This document shows positions 38,295 through 47,053 of a stretch of DNA of 64,000 nt, in pieces. A program made the translations under genes and the position numbers. The DNA is from Thermoactinomyces mirandus (GTDB lineage Bacteria > Bacillota > Bacilli > Thermoactinomycetales > Thermoactinomycetaceae): NCBI RefSeq assembly GCF_013868055.1, contig NZ_JACEOL010000006.1, positions 1 through 64,000 on the forward strand, written 5' to 3'. Position 1 is the stretch's first letter; each line of letters opens with the position of its first letter. The notes under the pieces were generated by a model. It had not been told where the DNA came from and did not search any database. It saw nothing but the letters and a program-made list of their open reading frames with translations.

Positions 38295-39209
38295 TCAGGA
38301 AACAGCTGCAGAAAGACAAGATGGATGGATAATCGCCTGGTAAGCCCCATCGGATGATAGACGTCCGACATCTATACCTATGAGAATTTTTGTAATCTTA
38401 TTCTTTTTTTCTCCTTGCGAAACAATTACGTGATCCGGTTTGACCGCCAAAAGCAGATCGTTCTCTTTTCCTGCCGCCCGGTAAGGAATCAGGCGAACCC
38501 GGTTCAGCCATTCGGCCGGCAACAGGTCCCAGCCTTTTTCCAGTTCCCGGATTTGCGCCATTTGCCACAGCGGTTCAGGAAGCATCGGTTTGAGCGATTC
38601 CAGCTCAACCAGGATCACCGGCGACCGGGTAATGGGATCACGCAACTGATTTCCTGTATCAACAAGGCCGGCGCAGGTCAATTCCCTACCCTGCAGCCGG
38701 ATCGACACATCGGCGATGAATTGGCCGAACATTTGCCATTCATCCAGGGACCGCAGGGAAAAACGCGTGTACATCCATACCAGGGGAAACCCGAAAATGA
38801 TGAGCGCCCATGAAACAGGTGAACCCCAGCCGTGAGCAGATTGGGAATAGAAAATGCCGCCGGCTGCCTGGCTGTCTCCTGTCATCACATAATGAAAGGC
38901 AATCATGGCCCCTCCCGTAATGAAACAGATCAGGTAAAACATCCCCAAATTCCGCATAAAAGCGAACGGATGCTTCCAGCCGAACACGATCAGTACCATG
39001 AAGATCGAAACAATGATCTTCACCGGAAAAAAATAAGCAATCGAAAACCGGGACCATAAGTGCAACATCGAATACAGACCGCCCACCATACTTGAAAGCA
39101 GCAGGCGCCACCAGGTTGTCCGCTGTTTGCGAATTCCTGACGTCAGCCATAAAAGCAGGAAATCAATGGCACTGTTGAGGAAGAAAATCACATCAGCATA
39201 AACGGTCAT
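38295..39209 (-). CDS. spoIIGA: SpoIIGA, sigma-E processing aspartic protease
   Basis: A 304-residue membrane protease that cleaves pro-SigE after a signal from the forespore (SpoIIR). Five N-terminal hydrophobic helices (residues 1-155) are followed by a cytosolic domain with the catalytic motif LVDTGNQLRDP (about 185-195), as in aspartic proteases. The open frame continues 91 codons upstream through the promoter region; ATG 39209 preceded by GAGAGGGAGTTTT gives the family N-terminus MTVYADVIFFLN. Transcription is from the spoIIG-type promoter just upstream. Confidence 0.96.
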   Translation of the reverse strand: MTVYADVIFFLNSAIDFLLLWLTSGIRKQRTTWWRLLLSSMVGGLYSMLHLWSRFSIAYFFPVKIIVSIFMVLIVFGWKHPFAFMRNLGMFYLICFITGGAMIAFHYVMTGDSQAAGGIFYSQSAHGWGSPVSWALIIFGFPLVWMYTRFSLRSLDEWQMFGQFIADVSIRLQGRELTCAGLVDTGNQLRDPITRSPVILVELESLKPMLPEPLWQMAQIRELEKGWDLLPAEWLNRVRLIPYRAAGKENDLLLAVKPDHVIVSQGEKKNKITKILIGIDVGRLSSDGAYQAIIHPSCLSAAVS

Positions 39210-39239
39210 AAAACTCCCTCTCCAAACCGAAGTGAGAAT

Positions 39240-39273
39240 AGTATATCTTAATCTATATTTCAAAGTCTGTCTA
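39240..39273 (-). promoter_or_regulatory. spoIIG promoter (Spo0A-dependent, 22-bp spacer)
   Basis: TAGACA and TATACT are separated by exactly 22 bp on the minus strand, 30 bp upstream of the spoIIGA start. The B. subtilis spoIIG promoter has the same abnormal 22-bp spacing and needs Spo0A~P to work with sigma-A RNA polymerase. A 0A-box-like CGTCGAA (plus strand 39301-39307) lies about 70 bp upstream of the expected start site. Confidence 0.7.
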
Positions 39274-39357
39274 AACTTGCCAATCCTGTTTGACTTTTTT
39301 CGTCGAAACCTCATACTACGACCGGAAATATTCTGATAAAAATTTTCAATAGCAATA

Positions 39358-39621
39358 TTAAGGACGGGTTTCCGGTTTTTTTCGCCAAAAATCCAGCAAG
39401 GAAAAGAATTTGCTGAACGGCTTGATTGCTTCACTTTTGGAACTTTGATCGTACCCAAGAATTGGAAACATCCTGATTTCACCCGTTGGTCTTAAACCAG
39501 ATTCATATTCAGGTGTGTTGATGAAATTTATTGTGCCCGCAAAAATTTGAAGATTCTCCAATCTCTCTACATTCGCACCAAAAAAGGCTGCCCTGACCGG
39601 GAAACCTTTTTTCTCATTCAC
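39358..39621 (-). CDS. Hypothetical protein, 87 residues
   Basis: A GTG-initiated frame that overlaps the upstream frame as GTGA and stops just before the spoIIG promoter region. The product (starting MNEKKGFPVRAAFFG, ending WRKKPETRP) has no signal peptide or membrane helix and no recognised family. The coupling overlap and the tidy position of its stop support coding; absence of a clear ribosome-binding site weakens it. It might be the second half of one gene broken by a frameshift near 39620. Confidence 0.35.
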   Translation of the reverse strand: MNEKKGFPVRAAFFGANVERLENLQIFAGTINFINTPEYESGLRPTGEIRMFPILGYDQSSKSEAIKPFSKFFSLLDFWRKKPETRP

Positions 39622-39887
39622 TTGATCCTCTTGTGAATTGCTTCCTGTCCATTGGCACCGTAAAAGATAAAGGCAAAATCTCTTTCACTGTGAGCGCTTT
39701 GCCGCTTCGTTTTTTCTTGAATCCGGTTTTTCTCTTCTTTATCTCTATTAATAAGCTCGCATAAAACTTTAAAGGGTAACTGGATCTTATCAATAAGCTT
39801 TCCCGCTTCTTTTTGCTCACCCAAAGGAGCCCGGTTTATGGAATTGAAGTTAAAAACAGCCTGCTTCCTGACAGAAACCGGCTGCAA
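39618..39887 (-). CDS. Hypothetical protein, up to 89 residues, start uncertain
   Basis: A frame that ends four bases inside the next one. Its first codons (TTG 39887) lie within the terminator of the upstream lipoprotein gene, so the real start must be further down, for example the TTG near codon 22; none has a good ribosome-binding site. The C-terminal part (ERDFAFIFYGANGQEAI) looks coding. Family unknown. Possibly the first half of a frameshifted gene continued at 39358-39621. Confidence 0.28.
   Translation of the reverse strand: MQPVSVRKQAVFNFNSINRAPLGEQKEAGKLIDKIQLPFKVLCELINRDKEEKNRIQEKTKRQSAHSERDFAFIFYGANGQEAIHKRIK
39852..39884 (-). terminator. Terminator of the lipoprotein gene
   Basis: CAGCC/GGCTG with an inner TTTC/GGAA pairing (39857-39884), followed by TTTTTAA on the minus strand, about 13 bases after the lipoprotein stop. 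Confidence 0.6.
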
Positions 39888-39896
39888 CCGTATGGG

Positions 39897-40874
39897 TTAT
39901 TGAATGACCGTTAAATCCTGAACCAGTGTATTCCGGATCTTCGGCAGCAAAATCCTTTTTTCCTGTTTCCAGGTATGGATATCATAAATTCCGATTATTC
40001 CGGCCGTTTTTTTGCCATCCGCCTGGGACAGTACATAAAGTTTGTCCTTTAACAGCCTTGCCTTAAATATGGACTGGGGCAAGCGGGAAACCTGCAAAAC
40101 CTTGAAAGTGTTCTCGTCGAGCACTGTAATTTCTCCCTGTGTCCGGTGGGTAATATAAATTTTTCCGCCATTTCGATAGATGAATTCCGGTTGGGAACAG
40201 GGCAAGGATATGTACCGCTGCTGCCAATCCTTCTTGCTGATGACCGCAATTTTGTTATTTCCTTCGGCGACGGAAGAGACAAGAATATATTTCTCTGTAA
40301 TTTCCAGATCATTGGCCAGATCAATTTCCAGATTCAGATCCCTGATCCGGGTCCCGGTTTCCCGATCGATTACATACAGAACAGGCCGCTTCTCCTGAAT
40401 CACGGTGGCAAAGACATACACATGCCTGGAATCAAAATCGACTATGCGCAGGAAGCCATCCAACCTGACCGATTTCTTTTTGTTTCCCTGTCTGATTTCC
40501 AATGTTCCATAATTCAGATGCGTGTTATATGTCGTCATCCGGATCTTGCCTTTTTCCCTCGTATACAGCGGATAAATCGGCGTCTTTTCCATGGTGATAT
40601 CCCCGTCGGAAGAAATATGGACAAGCCTTTCGCCAAAGGTGACCGGCAGGAGCAAATTTCCATCTCCCTTTTCCGCAATCTGAAATATTCCTTTTTCTTT
40701 TATTTTATGCGAATCCATGATGCGGCCATGATTGTCCAGCAGGACAAACTGGCTGTCCTCTCTCAGGGAATCGGTATAGATGACTCCCATGTGTGCCTGT
40801 TGTATCTCCATTTCTCCCACCGTACATGAACTGAGAAAAAGAAGGGAAGCGATGATGAAAAAATCCTTTTTCAC
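39897..40874 (-). CDS. Lipoprotein with beta-propeller-like repeats
   Basis: A 325-residue predicted lipoprotein: short basic N-terminus, hydrophobic core and lipobox LSSC (Cys about residue 17). The mature part consists of repeating beta-rich units with patterns such as GKIYITHRTQGEITVLDENT and LYVIDRETGTRIRDL, typical of YVTN/YncE-like seven-bladed propellers that bind ligands outside the membrane. The precise role is unknown. The start is GTG with GGGGG eight bases upstream. It lies between ftsZ and spoIIGA, where B. subtilis has other genes. Confidence 0.7.
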   Translation of the reverse strand: MKKDFFIIASLLFLSSCTVGEMEIQQAHMGVIYTDSLREDSQFVLLDNHGRIMDSHKIKEKGIFQIAEKGDGNLLLPVTFGERLVHISSDGDITMEKTPIYPLYTREKGKIRMTTYNTHLNYGTLEIRQGNKKKSVRLDGFLRIVDFDSRHVYVFATVIQEKRPVLYVIDRETGTRIRDLNLEIDLANDLEITEKYILVSSVAEGNNKIAVISKKDWQQRYISLPCSQPEFIYRNGGKIYITHRTQGEITVLDENTFKVLQVSRLPQSIFKARLLKDKLYVLSQADGKKTAGIIGIYDIHTWKQEKRILLPKIRNTLVQDLTVIQ

Positions 40875-40889
40875 ATTCCAGACCCCCTT

Positions 40890-41051
40890 TTAAATCCGTT
40901 CCAGACCCCTCGGTGAGCCAAGGTGCCACTCCGCCTTATTGGTGGTGAAATCGGTGATAAAAAAATACACCGCGTTATTGTCGAAATTATCGGTATATTT
41001 CGATTCTATCCTGCCATCACTTTAACTGCAATACATTGAATATTGAATCAT
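40890..41051 (-). pseudogene. Possible small coding remnant upstream of the lipoprotein gene
   Basis: Forty-three sense codons end at TAA 40890-40892, 15 bases before the lipoprotein start, and read coherently (YTDNFDNNAVYFFITD, then NKAEWHLGSPRGLERI). The frame lacks a start; ten codons upstream is ATG 41051, but an in-frame TAA at 41022-41024 intervenes. No ribosome-binding site. Chance is possible, since 43 open codons are not rare. Confidence 0.22.
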
Positions 41052-41224
41052 CGTTAAAAAAGGGTCAACGGAGGAACCCCTTCTCCGATTTCTTTCCGGA
41101 GATTCATGGGATTTCATTGTGTGACAGAAAAACAAATCAAAAAGAAACCTGCTTGTCACCTTTACCTTGAAAATCCGGTTCAATTTATCAGGATATTGCA
41201 CGCAAAAATTCCACAAAACAGCAC

Positions 41225-41261
41225 GGCGACCGCTTCCCTCAGAATCTGGGAAACGATCGCC
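41225..41261 (-). terminator. ftsZ terminator
   Basis: A 14-bp stem (41225-41238 with 41248-41261, including three G-U pairs) with a 9-base loop, 17 bases after ftsZ. The tail GTGCTGTTTTG is only moderately U-rich. Confidence 0.6.
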
Positions 41262-41277
41262 AAATCTGTACCTGGAT

Positions 41278-42423
41278 TTATTTATTGAGTTTGTTATTTT
41301 TGCGGGTCCGTAAAAATGTAGGCACTTCGAGATCAATATCATCAGACCGCGGTTTTAATTCCCTGGTCTGGCCATATGGGTTCAAATCCGAATTTGTATT
41401 GACGAACGAAGGTTTGCCTTGTCCTGTTTGTTGATGCGGATGCATTTTGAAACCCTTTTTCTGTTGTTCTTCATGATCAAAGCCGGTTGCAATCACGGTT
41501 ACATAAATTTCGTCCTTCAGCTCTTCATTGATTACCGCTCCGAAAATCATGTTTACTTCCGAGTGTGAAGCCTGTGTCACAATATCTGCCGCTTCATAGA
41601 CTTCATACAGGCTCAGGTTGGAACCGCCGGTAATATTCATCAGCACACCGCGGGCGCCTTCGATCGATGTTTCCAGAAGCGGACTGCAAATCGCTTTTTT
41701 CGCAGCATCTGCCGCCCGGTTTTCCCCGTTAGCCTGACCAATTCCCATCAATGCCGATCCCCGCTCTGTCATAATGGTGCGTACATCGGCAAAATCAAGG
41801 TTGATCAGCCCCGGGACGGCAATCAGGTCCGAAATCCCCTGAACTCCTTGGCGCAACACATTGTCTGCTTCCTTGAATGCCTCCAGCATCGGCGTGTTTT
41901 TGTCAACGATTTCCAGCAGGCGGTCATTGGGAATCACAATCAATGTGTCCACGTTCTCTTTAAGCGCTGCCACACCCTGTTCGGCCTGGCTGGTCCTTCT
42001 CCTGCCCTCAAAGGTAAATGGCTTGGTAACCACACCTACGGTAAGGGCTCCCAAATCACGGGCAATGGCTGCAATTTCCGGTGCCGCTCCTGTTCCCGTA
42101 CCACCGCCCATACCCGCTGTAACAAACACCATATCTGCGCCTTTCAGCACATTTTCGATTTGCTCGTGGCTCTCTTCAGCCGCCTTTTTGCCAATTTCCG
42201 GTTTGGCTCCGGCGCCCAACCCCCTGGTAAGCTTTTCACCAATTTGCAGGCGATAGGGTGCTTTTGAACGGTTCAAGGCCTGGGAATCGGTATTGACCGC
42301 AATAAATTCAACTCCCTGTACCCCCGCTTCGATCATCCGGTTTACTGCATTGCTTCCGCCACCACCGACACCGATGACCTTTATCTGGGCAATTTGCTCC
42401 ATTTCCAGATCAAAATCCAACAT
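41278..42423 (-). CDS. ftsZ: Cell division protein FtsZ
   Basis: A 381-residue tubulin-like GTPase that forms the Z-ring. The tubulin signature GGGTGTG is at residues 107-113, the N-terminal nucleotide loop is [13 protein letters not shown] (18-30), and the T7 catalytic loop includes [10 protein letters not shown] variable linker (about 320-365) leads to the C-terminal peptide [16 protein letters not shown], which binds FtsA and SepF, both encoded in this window. ATG has GGAGGG eight bases upstream. It follows ftsA by 35 bases. Confidence 0.98.
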   Translation of the reverse strand: MLDFDLEMEQIAQIKVIGVGGGGSNAVNRMIEAGVQGVEFIAVNTDSQALNRSKAPYRLQIGEKLTRGLGAGAKPEIGKKAAEESHEQIENVLKGADMVFVTAGMGGGTGTGAAPEIAAIARDLGALTVGVVTKPFTFEGRRRTSQAEQGVAALKENVDTLIVIPNDRLLEIVDKNTPMLEAFKEADNVLRQGVQGISDLIAVPGLINLDFADVRTIMTERGSALMGIGQANGENRAADAAKKAICSPLLETSIEGARGVLMNITGGSNLSLYEVYEAADIVTQASHSEVNMIFGAVINEELKDEIYVTVIATGFDHEEQQKKGFKMHPHQQTGQGKPSFVNTNSDLNPYGQTRELKPRSDDIDLEVPTFLRTRKNNKLNK

Positions 42424-42458
42424 AGTCTTGTCCCTCCAATAATCTCATCAAATCTTGA

Positions 42459-43700
42459 TCAGATAAATTCGCTTAACCAGTTTTTCATTTTTTCAAAAGC
42501 AGATGGCCCGCGCTGCTTTTTTTGTCGAGGAGGGTGATGAGTCGACCGACCCGATTCAATTTGAAATACCCCGCGTTGATGCAAGTAGTGAATCATGCCA
42601 ACCCCACCCGTATATGAAGGCTCCTTGACACCGATATTTTGAGGAATGGCGATTCGTACGGCAGCACCCAGCTGGCTTTGCGCCACATCCAGAATATGCC
42701 GGGTGGCCATGACCCCTCCTGTCAATACATAACCGCCTGCCGGTTCATCGGAAAAACCCATGACTTTCACTTGTTGGCGAATTAACTGAAACATTTCTTC
42801 CAGACGCGGCTCAATGATTTGTGCAAGTTCCAGTTGTGTAACAATCCGTTCCCTGCTTGTCCCAATTGTCTGCACTTTAAAAGTTTCATCGGTTTTTGCA
42901 AATTCCTTGCTCGCCACTCCATACTGGCATTTTACCTCTTCGGCTCTGCTGGTCTGTGTTCGAAGTCCAATCGCAATATCGTTGGTTATATATTCTCCGC
43001 CAATCGGGATAACAGAAGTCCCTGCCAGATGACCTTGCTGGTAGACCGTTAGCGTGGTGGTACCACCGCCAATATCGACCATGACCACTCCCAGTTTTTT
43101 TTCATCATTGGACAGGCAAAGTTCACTTACTGCCAGGGGTAAAAAGACCATGCCGCCTATATTCAGGTTAGCCCGCTCTACACAGCGGAGCAGGTTTGTC
43201 ATGATAGTTTTTGTCCCGGTGACAATGATCGCATCCACTTCCAACCTGACTCCGACCATTCCGCTGGGATCCTTGATATCATCTAGACCATCCACGATAA
43301 ACTGTTTGGGAACCACTTCAATAATGGCCCGTTCCGGCGGCAAAGCAATCACTCTCGATGCTTGCAAGACACGGTCAATATCATGATATCCGATCTCTCT
43401 GTCCTCACTGGAAACAGCTACAACTCCATGACTCGGTTGCAGAGAGATATGATGTCCCGATATTCCGACAAAAACCTCTGAAATCTCTATGCCAACCATG
43501 CGCTCGGCATGATCTACCGCTTCACGTATTGATTGTACAGCTTGGTCAATATTAATAATAGCTCCCTTTTTCATCCCTTGTGATTTTGCTGTTCCTACTC
43601 CCACAATATGCGGTGTTCCATCTGCATTCACTTCAGCGACAATGACCCGAACCTGTGACGATCCGATATCCAAAGTTATAACGAAATCCTGATTGCTCAA
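42459..43700 (-). CDS. ftsA: Cell division protein FtsA
   Basis: A 413-residue actin-like ATPase that tethers FtsZ to the membrane. The phosphate-1 motif VITLDIGSSQVRVIV is near the N-terminus, MVDIGGGTTTLTVYQ is the phosphate-2 region, and the SHS2/1C domain lies at about 80-160. The C-terminal amphipathic helix FEKMKNWLSEFI is the membrane-targeting sequence. The frame extends upstream, but TTG 43700 with AAGGAGG ten bases before is the plausible start. A -10-like ATATAAT is at 43750-43756 without a good -35. Confidence 0.95.
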   Translation of the reverse strand: MSNQDFVITLDIGSSQVRVIVAEVNADGTPHIVGVGTAKSQGMKKGAIINIDQAVQSIREAVDHAERMVGIEISEVFVGISGHHISLQPSHGVVAVSSEDREIGYHDIDRVLQASRVIALPPERAIIEVVPKQFIVDGLDDIKDPSGMVGVRLEVDAIIVTGTKTIMTNLLRCVERANLNIGGMVFLPLAVSELCLSNDEKKLGVVMVDIGGGTTTLTVYQQGHLAGTSVIPIGGEYITNDIAIGLRTQTSRAEEVKCQYGVASKEFAKTDETFKVQTIGTSRERIVTQLELAQIIEPRLEEMFQLIRQQVKVMGFSDEPAGGYVLTGGVMATRHILDVAQSQLGAAVRIAIPQNIGVKEPSYTGGVGMIHYLHQRGVFQIESGRSTHHPPRQKKQRGPSAFEKMKNWLSEFI

Positions 43701-43888
43701 ATCCTGGGCACCTCCTTGCCCGAGAGTCAAACTTAAGACAGACATTTGAATTATATTAAGGAAAAGGGAGGAAAAAACCACTCACAAACCATATTCAACA
43801 ATCGCTGAGCTTTCCCCTTTTTAAAGTCAACCATTTTTAATGATTTCCTTTTCCATATTTTTCTTTTTTAATAACCTTCCACCATAAA

Positions 43889-44620
43889 TCAGGATGCTCT
43901 CTTTGACGTTTCTGGAATAAACCAAATACTTTCCAACAAAAATAGTGTACCTCGTGGATGATTAAAAAACGAGGGATAATAACTCATTTTTTGTGAAAGA
44001 TCTTCAACTCTCACAAAAATACGATGATAACGGTCAGTCCATATCTCCACCTGATCCCTGTGATCGGAAACAGGTTTCACTTTTCTGATCGTACGTTTGA
44101 TAGAGTCTGGCAATTTTGCAATTTCCCGTACGGCTGATTTCAAAAGGGGATCTGAACATTTCCAGTCTGTAAAAGCAATCTGGTTCTGTTGGGAAGATAA
44201 CAAACGGTGAGATAGAATGGTACCGTCCGAGAGAATGGGAAAGCGTTTCTGTTCTTTGGTTTCAAACCATGCGGCGTGCTCTTTTTCCCTGATGGAAATC
44301 GAAATCTTGTCAGGAAACGTTTTTTTCACCCTCACCTGTTCAATTTCCGGAAGGGCAGAAAGCCGCTCAATTACTTCTTCGGATTGAACGCCAAAAAAAG
44401 AAACACCTTTTTTTAACTGTGTCCTGGCCAGGATTTCTTCTGCCGGCACCAGTTGATTTCCAGTCACTTCAATCTTTTTAATTTTGCTTAATGGCGATCG
44501 CAAGAATATGGCAAACAACGCTCCCGTAAAAAACAAAAAAATAAAAGCGAAAATCCATGGTGATGGGGACCGTTTCTTACCAACCCGGTTGCGAAAGGGA
44601 GGAACATGCTCATCCACCAT
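43889..44620 (-). CDS. divIB: Cell division protein DivIB (FtsQ)
   Basis: A 243-residue bitopic membrane protein of the divisome, acting with FtsL and DivIC to control PBP2B. A short basic cytosolic tail precedes one membrane helix (about 22-40), then the POTRA domain begins at SKIKKIEVTGNQLVPAEEIL, followed by the beta domain. ATG 44620 has GGAG 11 bases upstream. It lies between the broken murA and ftsA; ylxW, ylxX and sbp, found here in B. subtilis, are missing. Confidence 0.93.
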   Translation of the reverse strand: MVDEHVPPFRNRVGKKRSPSPWIFAFIFLFFTGALFAIFLRSPLSKIKKIEVTGNQLVPAEEILARTQLKKGVSFFGVQSEEVIERLSALPEIEQVRVKKTFPDKISISIREKEHAAWFETKEQKRFPILSDGTILSHRLLSSQQNQIAFTDWKCSDPLLKSAVREIAKLPDSIKRTIRKVKPVSDHRDQVEIWTDRYHRIFVRVEDLSQKMSYYPSFFNHPRGTLFLLESIWFIPETSKRAS

Positions 44621-44754
44621 GCCAGTGTTTACTCCTTTCTTCTCTCTTCGCCTGACTGTACCAAGGTGTAAAAATACTTAATCTTCCCTATATATTACCA
44701 CAAATATACGATGTTTAAAGGTTTTTACACAAAAAACAGCGGCACCGGCCTGTG

Positions 44755-46016
44755 CTACTGTTTTTCCATATTGATCCGTTTTATATTTCCGTTCAATTGC
44801 TGAAACACCTTTTCCAGCGACTCATATCCCCGATCAATATGGTTCACACCATAAATCACCGTCTGGCCGTCTGCCGCAAGCCCGGCAATAATCAGGGCAG
44901 CCCCGGCACGCAAATCCGAGGCACGGACCTGGTCCCCTCTCAACCGGTTCACCCCTCGGATCTCAACCGTGTTCCCGGCCAAATCCATGACTGCCCCCAT
45001 TTTCTTCAACTGATCCACGTGCTTCAGACGCGATTCGAAAATATTTTCTGTCAGCCTGCTTTTCCCGTCTGCCAGGGCGAGCAAAACGGTTGTTTGCGGC
45101 TGCAGATCTGTCGGAAACCCGGGAAACGGCTCTGTCACCAGATGACGGACCGGCCGGATCACTGAACTGCACCGCATCTTGATCCCTTCCGGAGCTTTGC
45201 CAAACTGCAGGCCCATCGGCTCCAGATGCCGGGCCACTGTGTCAATCTCATGATCATTTACCTTTCTAAGCACAATCTCTCCGTGTGTTACTGCTGCCGC
45301 AATTGCCAACGAACCGGCAACAATCCGGTCTGACATTACCCGGTGAGAAGCAGCTTGTAACCGCTTAACCCCCGTCATGCGTATAGTTGGCGTTCCCGCC
45401 CCCTCAATGTTTGCTCCCATCTTGGACAGAAACCTTGCCAAATCCACAATCTCCGGTTCACGTGCAGCATTCCGGATCACGGTTGTTCCCTTTGCCAGTA
45501 CAGCAGCCATCAGGATATTCTCGGTTGCACCCACACTTGGAAAGTCGAGACAAATGTTGCTTCCCGTCAATTGGGGTGCTTCACAGGTAATTTTCTCCTC
45601 CGTTTCCCTGATTTCCGTACCCAACTGGGCTAATCCCCTCAGGTGCAGATCAATGGGGCGCTTGCCAATGTTACAGCCTCCCGGTCTGGTTACACTCACC
45701 TTTTGCAGGCGTCCCAGCAAAGGCCCCATCAGAAAAACGGAAGAGCGAATCTGCCTCATCAGATGTTCAGGTATACCATATCCACTGATTCTGGTTGTAT
45801 CGATCCATAAGGCAGATGGCCGATAAGTAATGTTTGCCCCCAGTGCTTGCAAAATCTCACACATGGCCCGTATATCCGTCAGGTCGGGACATTCTCGATT
45901 TTGTAGATTCCTTCTGCCAATACGGCAGCTGCGATGGGTAAAGTTGCATTTTTGGCACCCTGGACACGAACAGATCCTGACAAAGGCTTTCCACCTTCAA
46001 TCACAAACTGTTCCAA
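44755..46016 (-). pseudogene. murA: murA, UDP-GlcNAc enolpyruvyl transferase, with one-base frameshift
   Basis: MurA performs the first committed step of peptidoglycan synthesis. TTG 46016, with GGAGG seven bases before, opens a frame with the family N-terminus (MEQFVIEGGKPLSG, QGAKNATLPIAAAVL) that hits TGA at 45879 after 45 residues. The rest, from LTDIRAMCEILQALGA, is in the next frame. One missing G in GTCCCG(G)ACC at about 45884-45888 restores PDLTDIR and a normal 420-residue protein. The remaining 369 codons are free of other damage and lack only N-terminal residues, including the conserved Lys-Asn (K22/N23). Position 115 carries the loop region normally holding the catalytic Cys. A sequencing error or recent mutation, with a second MurA (MurZ) elsewhere, are both possible. 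Confidence 0.85.
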
Positions 46017-46030
46017 TGTGTCACCTCCGT

Positions 46031-46939
46031 CTATTCTTCACCCACCACCTGCACTTCCGGTTCCAGACGCACACCGAACTTTTCCTCAACGGTATCCCTG
46101 ATGTGCTGAATGAGCTGGATTACATTTTGTGCCGTTGCGTGTTCGCGGTTAATGATAAAGTTTGCATGCATGGAAGAAACTTCAGCTCCGCCAATTCGAT
46201 AGCCTTTTAACCCGGCTTCCTGGATTAAGCGGCCAGCGAAATCCCCCGGCGGATTCCTGAAGACACTGCCAGCGCAAGGGTATTGTAATGGCTGTGTCTT
46301 TCTCCGATGTTCCTTGTAGGATGTCAGTCGTGACATGATCTCTTCCCGCTCGCCATACTCCAGGAAAAATGTAGCTTCTGTGATTATTCCCTTCAGCTTG
46401 GTTTGAAGGACCGAAGTACGGTAGCGAAATTCCATTTCCTTATTGGATAATGTCACCCATTCTCCTGTTTCCAAAAGTATGGTGGCCGAATGAAGAACTT
46501 TAGAAATATCTGACCCGTGAGCACCTGCATTCATATAGATGGCACCACCCACGTTTCCGGGAATCCCTCCAGCAAATTCCAAACCGGTCAAACCCTGTTT
46601 TGCCGTCACTGTTGCCAGCAGAATGGTCGAAGCCCCTCCTCCTGCAGTGACCCGGTTTCCATCAATATTCAAATGATTAAAGCCTTCATCCAACTTGAAA
46701 ACAACGCCACGTATTCCTCCGTCACGCACCAGCAAATTGGACCCTCTGCCAATGACCCGCCAGGACAGCTTGTGCTGATAAACCCACCGCATCGCCCGCT
46801 CAAGCTCATGTCTGTTGCGCGGATATATCAAAAGGTCGGCTGGACCTCCCACTTTCCATGTTGTATGACGGGATAATGGTTCATTGACTCGCACATCTTC
46901 AATCCCAATATTTTTCAGTTCTTCTATGATCTGTTTCAC
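46031..46939 (-). CDS. murB: UDP-N-acetylenolpyruvoylglucosamine reductase
   Basis: A 302-residue FAD enzyme reducing UDP-enolpyruvyl-GlcNAc to UDP-MurNAc with NADPH. The FAD motif VIGRGSNLLVRDGGIRG (about 80-96) and the GLEFAGGIPGNVGGAIYMNAG segment are seen. The catalytic Ser/Glu regions are CAGSVFRNP and EPEVQVVGE; type IIb architecture. The frame extends 35 codons upstream, but GTG 46939 preceded by TAGGAGGAGCGACAAA is the start. It is immediately upstream of murA, so the two first MurNAc-forming genes are adjacent. Confidence 0.96.
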   Translation of the reverse strand: MKQIIEELKNIGIEDVRVNEPLSRHTTWKVGGPADLLIYPRNRHELERAMRWVYQHKLSWRVIGRGSNLLVRDGGIRGVVFKLDEGFNHLNIDGNRVTAGGGASTILLATVTAKQGLTGLEFAGGIPGNVGGAIYMNAGAHGSDISKVLHSATILLETGEWVTLSNKEMEFRYRTSVLQTKLKGIITEATFFLEYGEREEIMSRLTSYKEHRRKTQPLQYPCAGSVFRNPPGDFAGRLIQEAGLKGYRIGGAEVSSMHANFIINREHATAQNVIQLIQHIRDTVEEKFGVRLEPEVQVVGEE

Positions 46940-47053
46940 TTTGTCGCTCCTCCTAGCCAAAAAACACCGGTAAAGTCCATCCCAACCTGGTTTAACACAG
47001 TTTATGCTGCTAAACAGAGAATGTGACAAATGCCCACCTGGCACCCTCCATTG

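Noticed and set aside
41022-41342. Minus-strand frame of 106 codons covering the end of ftsZ
   Set aside because: It is out of frame with ftsZ, overlaps its terminator and has no start signals of its own.
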